In this document: piece after piece, positions 8,842 through 18,319 of the stretch | Numbering within the stretch: the first letter of the stretch is position 1 | Layout: every line of letters starts with the position of its first letter | Source: Glacieibacterium sp965200405 | GTDB lineage: Bacteria; Pseudomonadota; Alphaproteobacteria; Sphingomonadales; Sphingomonadaceae | Length of the DNA stretch: 64,000 nucleotides | NCBI RefSeq assembly: GCF_965200405.1 | Contig: NZ_OZ241356.1 | Location: forward strand, 2,294,001-2,358,000 | Direction of reading: 5' to 3' | The notes under the pieces: generated by a model | What the model was told of the DNA's origin: nothing | What the model saw: only the letters and a program-made list of their open reading frames with translations | Database searches by the model: none | Position numbers and translations under genes: made by a program

Positions 8842-9110
8842 CGGGCTATCCTTGATGGTGTGCGAGGTGCAAGGCACGCATCCGGATGTCAGGCCTCGGC
8901 GTCAGGCCGATAAGTTACTGAATGCGTCGGCCCGTTACCATCGATCATCAGCATTATCTGTGGCGTAGTCATTACAATCTCGCGCATTTGTAGGTTCTGC
9001 TGTCCCGCAACGACTAGTTCCCCATCGTGTGTTGCAGATCTGTCCCGGGCTAGGAGTGTGCTGCAGCCCAAGCTGGCGTCTTGCTTCGGACGGTTATAGT
9101 GCCGTGCATC
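8842..9110. other. Intergenic stretch with one doubtful small ORF
   Basis: The stretch between the PEP-CTERM gene and csaA holds the divergent control region for both. On the minus strand a 75-codon frame (8889-9116) ends in MTTPQIMLMIDGNGPTHSV. It overlaps the csaA start and has no family I recognise, so I do not call it a gene. Confidence 0.4.
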
Positions 9111-9482
9111 ATGCACATGGTTTACGGTCCAGACGACCCGGCGGCGGAGGCGATCACATTCGCCGAATTCCTCAAGGTCGACATTCGTGCCGGCACGGTC
9201 CTCAGCTGTTCGCCATTCCCGGAAGCGCGCAAGCCGTCCTTCATTCTGATGATCGACTTCGGCGCGACGATCGGCGTGCGCAAGAGCTCGGCGCAGATCA
9301 CCGAACGCTATACGCCGGAGGCGTTGATCGGCAGGCGGGTCCTCGCCGTCATCAACTTTCCGCCCCGTCAGATCGGGCCGATCAAGTCCGAGGTACTGGT
9401 CCTTGGCTTCGCCGATGAAGGCGGCGCGATCGTGCTGGCGACGACGGCCGACGACATACCGGACGGCGCGCGCTTGGCCTGA
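9111..9482 (+). CDS. csaA: CsaA-type tRNA-binding protein
   Basis: This 123-residue single-domain protein of the tRNA-binding OB-fold family includes KVDIRAGTVLSCSPFPEARKP (shown here only as its start and end), FGATIGVRKSSAQIT and NFPPRQIGPIKSEVLVLGF. The last block is diagnostic of CsaA. CsaA binds tRNA and has been described as an export-related chaperone; its exact role is unsettled. Two ATGs (9111 and 9117) are possible starts, and no strong ribosome site separates them. The gene ends in a strong hairpin shared with convergent gatB. Confidence 0.9.
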   Translation: MHMVYGPDDPAAEAITFAEFLKVDIRAGTVLSCSPFPEARKPSFILMIDFGATIGVRKSSAQITERYTPEALIGRRVLAVINFPPRQIGPIKSEVLVLGFADEGGAIVLATTADDIPDGARLA

Positions 9483-9510
9483 CGGTCGGCGACGGGATCG
9501 TCGCCGACCG
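9483..9510. terminator. Hairpin between csaA and gatB
   Basis: An 11-bp perfect inverted repeat (9483-9493 with 9500-9510, CGGTCGGCGAC and its complement) with a six-base loop starts directly after the csaA stop. It ends one base before the gatB stop. There is no T run, so termination in both directions is inferred from placement between two convergent genes. Confidence 0.6.
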
Positions 9511-9511
9511 A

Positions 9512-10978
9512 TCAGGCCAGCATCGTCTTCAGGCGCTCATTGACGACGCCCGGGTTTGCCTTGCCGGCCATCGCCTTCATCGTCTGGCCGACGAAGAAGC
9601 CGAACAAGGCTTCCTTGCCGGCCTTGTACTGGGCGACCTTGTCGGCATTGGCGGCGAGGATCTCGGCGATGCGCGCGTCGATCGCGCCGGTGTCGCTAGT
9701 CTGCTTGAGGCCGCGTGCCTCGACGATGTGCGCAGCGCCTTCGCCTGTTTCCAGCATGATTTCGAAGACCTGCTTGGCGAGCGAGCCCGACAGCGTGCCG
9801 TCGGCGGTCAGGGCGAGCAGTTCGCCCGCTACCGCAGGGGTGACAGGCGAGGTCGCGATGGTCTTGCCGAGGCGGTTGAGCGCGCCGAACAGGTCGGAGA
9901 TCACCCAGTTGGCGGCGGCCTTGGCGGGCGCGCCGGTCGCGAGCAGCGCCTCGAACCAGTCGGCGGTCTCCTTCTCAGCTGTCAGCACGGCGGCGTTGTA
10001 CGAGCTGATCCCCAACTCGCCTTCGAAGCGGGCGCGCTTGGCGGCGGGCAGTTCGGGCAGGCTCGCCTCGCATTTGGCCATGAAGGCGTCGGTCAACTCG
10101 ACCGGCAGCAGGTCGGGATCGGGGAAATAGCGGTAGTCGTGCGCGTCCTCCTTGGAGCGCATCGAGCGGGTGACGCCCTTGTCCGGATCGAACAGGCGGG
10201 TTTCCTGCACGATGCGGCCGCCGGCCTCCAAGACCTCCACCTGTCGCTTTGCCTCATGCTCGATGGCGGCCATGACGAAGCGCACGGAATTGACGTTCTT
10301 GGTCTCGGTGCGGGTGCCGAATTCCTCGCCGGCGCGGCGGACGCTGACGTTGACGTCGGCGCGCATCGAGCCTTCGTCCATGTTGCCGTCGCAGCTGCCG
10401 ACATAGCGCAGCACTTCGCGCAGGGAGCGCACATACGCGCCGGCCTGGGCGGGGGAACGCATGTCGGGCTTCGACACGATCTCCATCAGCGCGACGCCGG
10501 AGCGGTTGAGGTCGACGTAGCTCAAGGTCGCGTGCTGGTCGTGGACCGACTTGCCGGCGTCCTGCTCGAGATGGATGCGCTCGATGCCGATGGTTTTGGG
10601 CTCTTCTCCTTCGGGTTCGACGGTCAACGCGCCCTCGCCGACGATGGGGTGGTAGAGCTGGCTGATCTGGTAGCCCTGCGGCAGGTCGGCGTAGAAGTAG
10701 TTCTTGCGGTCGAAGCGCGACCAGCGGTTGATCTGCGCGCCGAGTGCCAGCCCGGTCCGCACCGCCTGCCGCACGCACTCGCCGTTGAGCACCGGCAGCA
10801 TCCCCGGCATCGCCGCATCGACCAGGCTGACCTGGGTGTTGGGCTCGGCGCCATAGGTCGCGGAGGCGCCTGAGAACAGTTTGGAATTGCTGGTCACCTG
10901 GGCGTGGACTTCGAGACCGACGACGATCTCCCACGGGCCGGTGGCTCCCTGGACGGTGTAGACTGTAGGCTCGGTCAT
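9512..10978 (-). CDS. gatB: Asp-tRNA(Asn)/Glu-tRNA(Gln) amidotransferase subunit B
   Basis: GatB is the tRNA-binding kinase-like subunit that phosphorylates mischarged Glu- or Asp-tRNA so that GatA-released ammonia can amidate it. The 488-residue product shows WEIVVGLEVHAQV and SKLFSGA at the N-terminus and DRKNYFYADLPQGYQISQ near residue 85. DYRYFPDPDLLPVEL follows further on, and a helical tail domain ends the protein. The ATG at 10978 fits the family; an upstream in-frame extension is not conserved-looking. The partner genes gatC and gatA lie at 13656-15419, separated by an unrelated gene on the opposite strand. Confidence 0.96.
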   Translation of the reverse strand: MTEPTVYTVQGATGPWEIVVGLEVHAQVTSNSKLFSGASATYGAEPNTQVSLVDAAMPGMLPVLNGECVRQAVRTGLALGAQINRWSRFDRKNYFYADLPQGYQISQLYHPIVGEGALTVEPEGEEPKTIGIERIHLEQDAGKSVHDQHATLSYVDLNRSGVALMEIVSKPDMRSPAQAGAYVRSLREVLRYVGSCDGNMDEGSMRADVNVSVRRAGEEFGTRTETKNVNSVRFVMAAIEHEAKRQVEVLEAGGRIVQETRLFDPDKGVTRSMRSKEDAHDYRYFPDPDLLPVELTDAFMAKCEASLPELPAAKRARFEGELGISSYNAAVLTAEKETADWFEALLATGAPAKAAANWVISDLFGALNRLGKTIATSPVTPAVAGELLALTADGTLSGSLAKQVFEIMLETGEGAAHIVEARGLKQTSDTGAIDARIAEILAANADKVAQYKAGKEALFGFFVGQTMKAMAGKANPGVVNERLKTMLA

Positions 10979-11184
10979 GACTGGATCTCGGTTGAAGATG
11001 AGAGCTGAATAGCCTGCCTGGTTGGCCTCGTCACCTTTGCTCGTTAATGCCGAAAGTTGAAGTTGTTGCGGCAACGGTGTCTTGGTTGGCATACAGCGAC
11101 GTGCATACTAATCCTTCATGAGTTCGGGTCTAGACGATCATGTCGCGTTCGACGCGTTGCACTGAAAATTGGCGAGGAACGCGT

Positions 11185-13710
11185 GTGGACTGCCTGTTCG
11201 ACCGCATGGAGGCTCATGGTCGCCGTCCGGCGCTGATCGACGAAGCCGGCACCGTCGTCGATTATCTCGATCTCGCCGAACGTGCCGATGCAATGGTGGC
11301 AGGCCTGGCCGATCGACGTCGCCTGGTGTTGATCGAGTGCGCCAATACCGTCGACGCGCTGACCGCCTATATCGGCACCCTGCGCGCCGGGCATGTCGCC
11401 CTGCTAGGTCCGCCCGGCAGTGCCGACGGCGCGCTTGGACAGCAGTTCCCGCCCGACGCGGTGTTTCGATCGACTGCAGAGGGCTGGCGCAGCGAGCGCC
11501 GCGACGGTGGTCCGTCGGTTCTTCATCCTCACCTTGCAGTGCTGCTTGCCACCTCCGGCTCGTCGGGCAAGCCCAAGCTGGTCAGGCTGTCCGACACGGC
11601 GGTCGCCGCCAACGCAGCGTCGATCGCCGAGTATCTGGCAATTACGATGGACGACAAGGCGATCACCAGCCTGCCGTTCCATTATTCATACGGCCTGTCG
11701 GTGATCAACTCTCACCTGATGAATGGGGCTACGCTGCTGGTGACCGACGGCTCGGTCATCGATCCGGCGTTCTGGAGCTTCTTCCGCCGCGCCTCGGGCA
11801 CCAGCTTTGCGGGCGTACCCTATAGTTACGAGCTGCTCGAGCGACAGAACTTCCGTAGCGACGTACCGCCGACGCTGCGCACAATGACCCAGGCCGGCGG
11901 CCGGCTGACGCCCGAACTTGCAGCTGCCTATGCAGATTGGGCCGACACCCGCGGCGTTCGCTTCTTCCGGATGTACGGCCAGACCGAGGCGACGGCGCGC
12001 ATGGCCTATCTGCCACCCGACCTGGCCAAGGCCAATCCAGGAAGTATCGGCATCGCCATTCCCGGTGGCCTGCTGGAACTGCGCGACGCCGATCAGACCG
12101 GCGAGGGCGAGTTGGTCTATAGCGGCCCGAACGTAATGATGGGCTATGCCGAGCAGCCCGCCGACCTCGCGCTTGGATCCGAGATCGAGACACTGCGGAC
12201 CGGCGACCTGGCCCGGCGAAATGCCAACGGGCTGTTTTGCATTACCGGGCGATTGAGCCGTTTCAGCAAGATTGCCGGCTACCGCATCGGGTTGGACGAT
12301 CTGGAGGCACGGCTGGCAGCAAACGAGATTCATGCCGTCGTGGCAGGTGACGACGAGCGGCTGATACTGTTAGTGATGGTTGGCAAACCGGAGACCGCGG
12401 CGGCGATGGTCGTCGCGCAAACCCGCCTGCCGCCGTCGAGTATCGTCGCCTATGCCGCGGCCGACATCCCGCGGCTCGCCTCGGGCAAGGTCGACTATCC
12501 GGCTATCCTGGCACATGGGCGCGACCTGTTGGCTGCTACGCAAGACGAGGCACCTGCACTCAGCCTGGCGTTGAGCCGGGTCCTAGGACAGCAGGTCGTC
12601 CTGCCGGACAATAGCTTCCAGTCGCTGGGCGGTGACTCGCTATCGTACGTCCAGGCGTCGATGGTCATAGAGGATCATCTCGGCAGCTTGCCCGACGGCT
12701 GGGAGTCGATGACCATGGCCGAATTCGATCGGCTAGGCACGCCGGCGCTCGTGCCGGGGCCGTGGTCGATGCGTCGGTTCGAGAGCGAGGTCGCAGTCCG
12801 CGCCGCTGCGATTACCGGCATCGTTGGGGTACATGCAACGACCTGGACGCTGGCCGGAGGTGCCAGCCTGCTGCTGTTGCTGGCGGGTTATAATCTCGCT
12901 CGCTTCCAGCTACCGCGCCTGCGTGCCGACGAGGGACTGAGCCTTTTGGGTTCGTTCGCCGTCCGCATTCTGCTGCCGTACTACCTTATCCTGATCGTCT
13001 ATTCGCTTCACCGCGAAGTCGACCTGTCCTCATGGCTTTTGCTCAGCAACATCAGCGGGCTGCACCATAGCCTGCTGGAGCCCTTCTGGTTTCTGGAAGC
13101 GCTGACCCACTGCTTGCTACTGTTCATCGCAGCCTTTGCCATCCCCGCAGTGCGGCGCGCGTCGCCGGTGCGCGTCGGGCTGGCGATGCTCGTCTTCGCA
13201 CTGGTGATGAAGTTTGCGGCGATCGAGCTATGGACCGGTCGACCGCTCGACCAGCGAACGGCGGACGCGGTGCTCTATCTCTACGGCATCGGCTTCCTGC
13301 TAAAGCTGTGCACGCGCCCGATCGAGCGATTGCTGCTGGTGGGACTGGCGCTGGCGGGTACCGCGCTCGACTGGGGCTTGTCCGACGTCCACATTGTCTG
13401 GATGGGGATCGGTTTGGGGGGACTGGCGCTGTTCCAGCATATTCGGTTGCCGCGAGTGCTGGCAACGGTCGTGATGCAGGTCGCCAGCGCCAGCTTCTAC
13501 GTCTACCTGACCCACAACATCATCGTGAACCTGTTCGTCATCCATCTACACGTCAAGCCGGACTGGCTGGCGATCCCGGTGGCGCTGGTCGCCGGCATCG
13601 GCGTCCGCGAAGTGGTCGAGCGGACGATCCGCCTCGTGCAGAGGCTATGGCGCGGCTACCACCAACGCTCAGGTCGCGCCGTGAAGCCCGCAGCGCGTTC
13701 GATGACATAG
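11185..13710 (+). CDS. Fused AMP-dependent adenylation, carrier and membrane acyltransferase protein
   Basis: This protein of about 841 residues has three parts. An acyl/aminoacyl-adenylating domain carries the core loop TSGSSGKPK near residues 123-131 and MYGQTEATARM near 270. A carrier domain has GGDSL, with the phosphopantetheine Ser at about residue 485. A multi-helix membrane domain (about 535-830) looks like acyltransferase family 3, with a His in GVHAT and WFLEALTH. This suggests that an acid is activated, tethered and passed to an acceptor at the membrane. The GTG at 11185 is preceded by GAGGAA; an ATG at 11140 is the alternative. Its 3' end overlaps convergent gatA by 55 bases. The substrate is unknown. 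Confidence 0.8.
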   Translation: MDCLFDRMEAHGRRPALIDEAGTVVDYLDLAERADAMVAGLADRRRLVLIECANTVDALTAYIGTLRAGHVALLGPPGSADGALGQQFPPDAVFRSTAEGWRSERRDGGPSVLHPHLAVLLATSGSSGKPKLVRLSDTAVAANAASIAEYLAITMDDKAITSLPFHYSYGLSVINSHLMNGATLLVTDGSVIDPAFWSFFRRASGTSFAGVPYSYELLERQNFRSDVPPTLRTMTQAGGRLTPELAAAYADWADTRGVRFFRMYGQTEATARMAYLPPDLAKANPGSIGIAIPGGLLELRDADQTGEGELVYSGPNVMMGYAEQPADLALGSEIETLRTGDLARRNANGLFCITGRLSRFSKIAGYRIGLDDLEARLAANEIHAVVAGDDERLILLVMVGKPETAAAMVVAQTRLPPSSIVAYAAADIPRLASGKVDYPAILAHGRDLLAATQDEAPALSLALSRVLGQQVVLPDNSFQSLGGDSLSYVQASMVIEDHLGSLPDGWESMTMAEFDRLGTPALVPGPWSMRRFESEVAVRAAAITGIVGVHATTWTLAGGASLLLLLAGYNLARFQLPRLRADEGLSLLGSFAVRILLPYYLILIVYSLHREVDLSSWLLLSNISGLHHSLLEPFWFLEALTHCLLLFIAAFAIPAVRRASPVRVGLAMLVFALVMKFAAIELWTGRPLDQRTADAVLYLYGIGFLLKLCTRPIERLLLVGLALAGTALDWGLSDVHIVWMGIGLGGLALFQHIRLPRVLATVVMQVASASFYVYLTHNIIVNLFVIHLHVKPDWLAIPVALVAGIGVREVVERTIRLVQRLWRGYHQRSGRAVKPAARSMT

Positions 13711-15131
13711 CCGGCGTTGAGCACGCCCGCTTCGTCGAGGGCCGGCCCGATGATCTGCAGGCCGAGCGGCAGCCCGGTTTCCGACAGGCCAGCGGGCACC
13801 GACATCGCCGGCAGCCCGGCCATCGAGGCCGGCACGGTGAAGACGTCGTTCAAGTACATCTCCAGCGGATCGGCCTTGTCGCCGGCAGCGAAGGCGGCGC
13901 TCGGCGCGGTCGGGGCGAGCAGCAGGTCGCAGACCTCCCAGGCCCGATCGAAATCGCGGGCGATCAGCGCGCGGACCTTCTGCGCTTGGGTGTAATAAGC
14001 GTCGTAGAAGCCCGCCGACAGGACGTAGGTGCCGATCATGATGCGGCGCTTGACCTCCGGGCCGAAGCCGGCGGCGCGCGTCGCCTCGTACATGTCCGCG
14101 AGGTTGCCGCCCGGCGGCGTGACGCGCAGCCCGTAGCGAACGCCGTCGTAGCGCGCCAGGTTCGACGAGGCCTCGGCCGGCGCGATGATGTAATAGGCGG
14201 GCAGGGCGTACGTCGTGTGCGGCAGCGACACGTCGACGATGGTCGCGCCGGCGTCCTTGAGCCACGCCAGCCCCTGGTCCCACAGCGCCGCGATGGTCGG
14301 GTCGAGGCCGTCGGGTCGGTATTCGCGCGGCACGCCGATGCGCTTGCCGCGCAGGTCGCCGGTCAGCGCTGCCTCGAAGTCCGGGACGGCGACGTCGAGC
14401 GAGGTCGAATCCTTGGGGTCGTAGCCGCACATCGACTTGAGCAGGATGGCGCAGTCGCGCACGTCGCGCGCCATCGGCCCGGCCTGATCGAGCGACGAGG
14501 CGAAGGCGACGACGCCCCAGCGCGAGCAGCGGCCATAGGTCGGCTTGATGCCGGAGATACCGACGAACGCCGCGGGCTGGCGGATCGAGCCGCCGGTGTC
14601 GGTGCCGGTCGCCCCGGCGCACAGCCGCGCCGCGACCGCCGCCGCCGAGCCGCCCGACGAGCCGCCGGGGACCAGCGGGCGATTGCTGCCGCGCGCGCGC
14701 CACGGCGACACGACGTTGCCGAAGGCGCTGGTTTCGTTCGAGGAGCCCATGGCGAACTGGTCGAGGTTGAGCTTGCCAAGCATGCCGGCGCCATCGGCAA
14801 ACAGCTTGCCGGAGACGGTGGACTCATAGGGCGGGATGAAGCCTTCGAGGATCTTCGACGCCGCAGTGGTCTGGTAGCCCTTGGTGGCGAACAGGTCCTT
14901 GATGCCGAGCGGGATGCCGCTGAGCGGCTTGGCGTCGCCGCTGGCCAGCGCTGCATCTGCCGTCGCGGCTGCGGCGCGGGCGTGGTCGGGCGTCTCGATG
15001 ATGAAGGCATTGAGATCGCGCGCGCTTTCGACCGCGATGATGTGCGCCTCGGCGAGTTCGCCGGCGGAGAAGGATTTGGCGCGCAGGCCGTCGCGCATCG
15101 CCGCGATGGAAAGGCCGGTAAGATCAGTCAT
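13656..15131 (-). CDS. gatA: Asp-tRNA(Asn)/Glu-tRNA(Gln) amidotransferase subunit A
   Basis: GatA is the glutaminase subunit of the amidotransferase and belongs to the amidase-signature family. The 491-residue protein has the Ser-cisSer-Lys triad. The Lys is in GIPLGIKDLF near residue 77, and the Ser residues are in VPGGSSGGSAAAVAA and GTDTGGSIRQPA near residues 152-178. The start ATG at 15131 directly abuts the gatC stop (15132), so the two are translationally coupled. Its 3' end overlaps the convergent adenylation/acyltransferase gene, an unusual arrangement for an essential gene. Confidence 0.96.
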   Translation of the reverse strand: MTDLTGLSIAAMRDGLRAKSFSAGELAEAHIIAVESARDLNAFIIETPDHARAAAATADAALASGDAKPLSGIPLGIKDLFATKGYQTTAASKILEGFIPPYESTVSGKLFADGAGMLGKLNLDQFAMGSSNETSAFGNVVSPWRARGSNRPLVPGGSSGGSAAAVAARLCAGATGTDTGGSIRQPAAFVGISGIKPTYGRCSRWGVVAFASSLDQAGPMARDVRDCAILLKSMCGYDPKDSTSLDVAVPDFEAALTGDLRGKRIGVPREYRPDGLDPTIAALWDQGLAWLKDAGATIVDVSLPHTTYALPAYYIIAPAEASSNLARYDGVRYGLRVTPPGGNLADMYEATRAAGFGPEVKRRIMIGTYVLSAGFYDAYYTQAQKVRALIARDFDRAWEVCDLLLAPTAPSAAFAAGDKADPLEMYLNDVFTVPASMAGLPAMSVPAGLSETGLPLGLQIIGPALDEAGVLNAGYVIERAAGFTARPERWW

Positions 15132-15419
15132 CTATTCGATTACCTTGGGCACGGCATAGAAGCCGAAGGCCGCGTCCGGGGAGTTGCCGAGCACCTTGTC
15201 CTGCATGGCGCCGTCGGTCACGACATCGTCGCGCCATTTCAGATGGTTTGGGATGACGGCGGTCATCGGCGGGATGCCCGTCGTGTCGACCTCCGACAGC
15301 TGCTCGATCCAGCCGATGATGGCGTTGAGCTCGGCCTCCAGCGGCGCGACCTCGGCATCCTCGATACGGATCCGCGCCAGATGCGCGATGCGTTTGACGG
15401 TGGCGGCGTCGACGGACAT
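15132..15419 (-). CDS. gatC: Asp-tRNA(Asn)/Glu-tRNA(Gln) amidotransferase subunit C
   Basis: GatC is the small subunit that clamps GatA and GatB together. The 95-residue sequence begins MSVDAATVKRIAHLARIRI and carries LNAIIGWIEQLSEVDT, both typical. The C-terminal part (about 60-95) contains WRDDVVTDG and a loop ending near NSPDAAFGF, as in the family. It is first of the gatCA pair and faces the secreted hydrolase gene divergently across about 150 bases. Confidence 0.94.
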   Translation of the reverse strand: MSVDAATVKRIAHLARIRIEDAEVAPLEAELNAIIGWIEQLSEVDTTGIPPMTAVIPNHLKWRDDVVTDGAMQDKVLGNSPDAAFGFYAVPKVIE

Positions 15420-15573
15420 TCAGTGCTCCGGTAAGACGCTCGGGCGTCGTGGCGCCGGTTGGGGCCATGCCGCGGTAGCACGCTGCCATGCCGCGATTCA
15501 AGCATGTGGAACGACTTCGGCGTTGCACCGGCCTGCGGTTGACCGGACGCGGCGTTCGATTAGCAATGCCGCC

Positions 15574-16680
15574 ATGCTCATCAGCCTGATCGCCGCCGCG
15601 CTTGCCGCTGCAACCCCCGCCGCCCGGGCCGCTCCGGCAAGCCCCGTCGTGGGTGCGCCGAGCGCTGCCGGCTTCGCGTTCCCGTATGCCGAGGGCGACT
15701 ACGTCGCGCGCGACTTCGCCTTCCACAGCGGCGAGCGCATGGCGGCGTTGCGGCTGCATTATACGACGCTGGGCCGGCCGCACCGGGACAAGGCCGGGCG
15801 CGTCGACAATGCCGTGATGGTACTCCACGGCACCGGCGGCACCGGCCAGCAGTTCTTCAACCCGGTCTTCGCCAACGAGCTGTTCGTGCCGGGGCAGCCG
15901 CTCGATATCACGCGCTATTACATCATCCTGCCGGACGCGATCGGGCACGGGAAGTCGTCGAAGCCGAGCGACGGCCTGCACATGCGTTTCCCGAAATACG
16001 ACTATGCCGACATGGTCGAGGCGCAGCACCGGTTGCTGGTCGACGGGCTGAAGGTGACTTCGCTGCGCCTGCTGATGGGCACGTCGATGGGCTGCATGCA
16101 CGACTTCGTTTGGGCCGAGGCCTATCCCGGCTTCGCCCGCGCGATCATGCCGACCGCCTGCCTGCCGGTCGAGCTGGCGGGGCGCAACCGGACGTGGCGT
16201 AAGCTGTCGATCGACGCGATCGAGGCCGACCCGGCCTGGGCGGGCGGCGAGTACAAGTCGCCGCCGCTCGCCGGCTTGCGCACCGCCGCCTCGCTCAGCC
16301 TGATCGCCGGGTCCGCCCCGGTGCGGATGCAGGCCGACCTGCCGACCAGGGCGGCGGTGGAGGATTGGCTCAAGGGGCGCATCGAGAAGCAGCTCGACGG
16401 CGATGCCAACGACACGATCTACCAGCTCGACGCGTCGCGCACCTACGATCCTTCGGCGAAGCTGGAGACGATCACCGTGCCGGTCGCGTGGGTCAACTCG
16501 GCAGACGACTTCATCAACCCGTTCGGGCTGGGCATCGCCGAGAAGATGGTCGGGCGGATGCCGAACGCCACCTTCCGCCTGATCCCAGAGAGCGCCGACA
16601 CCCATGGCCACGGCACGCACACCTGGGCGAAGTTCTGGAAGGCCGACCTGGTGGCATTGCTGGCTCGCAGCGGCGGCTGA
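15574..16680 (+). CDS. Exported MetX-like alpha/beta hydrolase
   Basis: This 368-residue protein has a short signal peptide (hydrophobic 2-14, Ala-rich cleavage region to about residue 22). The rest is an alpha/beta-hydrolase fold of the homoserine O-acetyltransferase type. The nucleophile elbow is GTSMGCMH with Ser near residue 172. An acidic residue sits in NSADDFINP and the catalytic His in DTHGHGTHTW near the end. True MetX enzymes are cytoplasmic, so the signal peptide argues for a periplasmic hydrolase or acyltransferase of unknown substrate. The ATG at 15574 was chosen because it starts the signal peptide. Confidence 0.82.
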   Translation: MLISLIAAALAAATPAARAAPASPVVGAPSAAGFAFPYAEGDYVARDFAFHSGERMAALRLHYTTLGRPHRDKAGRVDNAVMVLHGTGGTGQQFFNPVFANELFVPGQPLDITRYYIILPDAIGHGKSSKPSDGLHMRFPKYDYADMVEAQHRLLVDGLKVTSLRLLMGTSMGCMHDFVWAEAYPGFARAIMPTACLPVELAGRNRTWRKLSIDAIEADPAWAGGEYKSPPLAGLRTAASLSLIAGSAPVRMQADLPTRAAVEDWLKGRIEKQLDGDANDTIYQLDASRTYDPSAKLETITVPVAWVNSADDFINPFGLGIAEKMVGRMPNATFRLIPESADTHGHGTHTWAKFWKADLVALLARSGG

Positions 16681-16742
16681 GCGTCGCGCCCGCTTACGCT
16701 CCGGCGCATGGGTGCTATAGCCCGCCGCGTTGGAGTTGAATC

Positions 16743-17858
16743 ATGCTGGCACGCCGCTTCCTGTGGATCGTCGCGATCCTGGTCTTCCTGGTGATCGCCG
16801 CGGCGTTCGCCTATCGGCTGTTCGGCCAGCAGCTCCTCCGCGCCGCAATGGTCCCCAGCGTCGAATTCGCAGCGAGCCCGCAGGCCGACATTCCCGATTA
16901 CTCCCGGCCCGACGGCTGGGACGCGCATCCCGCACTGCCGCACAATCCGGCGTTGTGGACCCCAGCGGGCTTTACCGCCGTGCCCAAGCCGCTGGTCGCC
17001 GTGTTCTTCGTCACACCCACCGCCTACCTCGGCCGCGATCGCTGGAACATGCCGTTCGGCGATAGCGCGACCGACGCGCGGATCAAGCTGTATCTGCAGG
17101 GTGACGCCAGCGTCTTCAACGGCATCGGCGAAGTCTGGGCACCGCGCTACCGGCAGGCGAGCTTCGGCGCATTCCTGACCGACAAGCCCGACGCCTCCCG
17201 CGCCATCGACCTGGCGTATGGTGACGTCGCCCGCGCCTGGGATGCATTTATCGCGGCGCAGCCCGTGGACCGCCCGATCATCCTGGCGGGCCACAGCCAG
17301 GGCTCACTCCATTTGCTGCGACTGCTCAAGGAACGGCTGGCCGGCACGCCGGCGATGAAGCGGGTGATCGCCGTCTATGCCATCGGCTGGCCGATCTCGA
17401 TCGAGGCCGACCTGCCGGCGCTGGGCCTGCCTGCCTGCGCCAATGCCGAGGCTACCGGCTGCATCATGGCCTGGCAGAGCTTTGCCGAGCCGGCCGATCC
17501 ATCCTCGGTGCGCCAGGTCTTCGACGCCACCACCGGCTACACCGGCAAGCCGCGACGTGACACGCACATCCTTTGCACCAATCCCCTGCTTGGACGGACG
17601 GGCGACGAGACCGTGCCACCGGAGAAGAACCTCGGCTCACTCGTCCCGGGCGAAGCGCTGAACGATGCGACCCTGGTAGCGGGCGGGGTCGGCGCACAAT
17701 GCGAGCCAACGGGTATTCTGATGATCGGCGAGCCACCCAAGGGCTTCGACAGCTACATCCTGCCGGGTAACAATTACCACGTCTATGACTACCCCCTGTA
17801 CTGGGCCAACGCGCGCGCCGACGTCGAAGCGCGGGTCAACGCCTGGGAGGCGAGGTGA
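16743..17858 (+). CDS. DUF3089 domain protein, membrane-anchored hydrolase-like
   Basis: This 371-residue protein has one N-terminal membrane anchor (about residues 5-27). Its body includes FFVTPTAYLGRDRWN, a GHSQGS nucleophile-elbow-like motif near residue 182, and VYAIGWPI. This matches DUF3089, an uncharacterised alpha/beta-hydrolase-like family. It runs into ruvX with a four-base overlap (GTGA) and probably leads a short operon with ruvX and the DUF952 gene. The enzymatic substrate is unknown. Confidence 0.82.
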   Translation: MLARRFLWIVAILVFLVIAAAFAYRLFGQQLLRAAMVPSVEFAASPQADIPDYSRPDGWDAHPALPHNPALWTPAGFTAVPKPLVAVFFVTPTAYLGRDRWNMPFGDSATDARIKLYLQGDASVFNGIGEVWAPRYRQASFGAFLTDKPDASRAIDLAYGDVARAWDAFIAAQPVDRPIILAGHSQGSLHLLRLLKERLAGTPAMKRVIAVYAIGWPISIEADLPALGLPACANAEATGCIMAWQSFAEPADPSSVRQVFDATTGYTGKPRRDTHILCTNPLLGRTGDETVPPEKNLGSLVPGEALNDATLVAGGVGAQCEPTGILMIGEPPKGFDSYILPGNNYHVYDYPLYWANARADVEARVNAWEAR

Positions 17859-18319
17859 TCCTCGACGCTGCCGGATTCGGCGGCGCGCTGTCGGGCGGCC
17901 GACTTGTCGGGCTCGACGTCGGCACCAAGACGGTCGGCATCGCCACCTGCGACGCCAGCTGGACCTACGCGACGCCGCATTCCGTCCTCAGGCGGACCAA
18001 GTTCACGCCCGACCTGGCGTTGCTGGTCAAGCTGCTCGATGCCGAGCGGATCGTCGGCGTCGTCGTCGGCCTGCCGCTCAGCATGGACGGCAGCGACTCC
18101 CCCCGGACCCAATCGGTCCGCGCCTTTGCCCGCGCCATCGACCTGCCGCTTGGCCGCCCCCTGCTGTTGTGGGACGAGCGCTGGTCGACCCAGGCGGTCG
18201 AGCGGCAGATGATCGCCGAGGACTGGTCGCGCGCGCGCCGCGCCGAATCCATCGACAAGCATGCCGCCGCGCACATCCTGCAGGGCGCCATCGACGCATT
18301 GACCCGGGAGGTGCTGTGA
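17855..18319 (+). CDS. ruvX: RuvX/YqgF Holliday junction resolvase-like nuclease
   Basis: This 154-residue protein has an RNase H-like fold. The first acidic motif is GLDVGTKTVGIATCD near residue 20-34. VGVVVGLPLSMDGSDSPRT follows near 70-88, and WDERWSTQAVERQM near 110. YqgF proteins process 16S rRNA ends and/or resolve branched DNA. The start is a GTG overlapping the DUF3089 stop. The stop overlaps the next GTG in the same way, so the three genes are one coupled unit. Confidence 0.92.
   Translation: MILDAAGFGGALSGGRLVGLDVGTKTVGIATCDASWTYATPHSVLRRTKFTPDLALLVKLLDAERIVGVVVGLPLSMDGSDSPRTQSVRAFARAIDLPLGRPLLLWDERWSTQAVERQMIAEDWSRARRAESIDKHAAAHILQGAIDALTREVL

Noticed and set aside
13230..15434. 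734-codon plus-strand frame across gatA and gatC
   Set aside because: The minus-strand gat genes are unmistakable, and the frame is rich in Arg/Gly/Asp as expected of a high-G+C antisense frame.
15124..16620. 498-codon minus-strand frame opposite the MetX-like gene
   Set aside because: It runs into gatC in another frame and has no recognisable motif, while the plus strand encodes a clear hydrolase.
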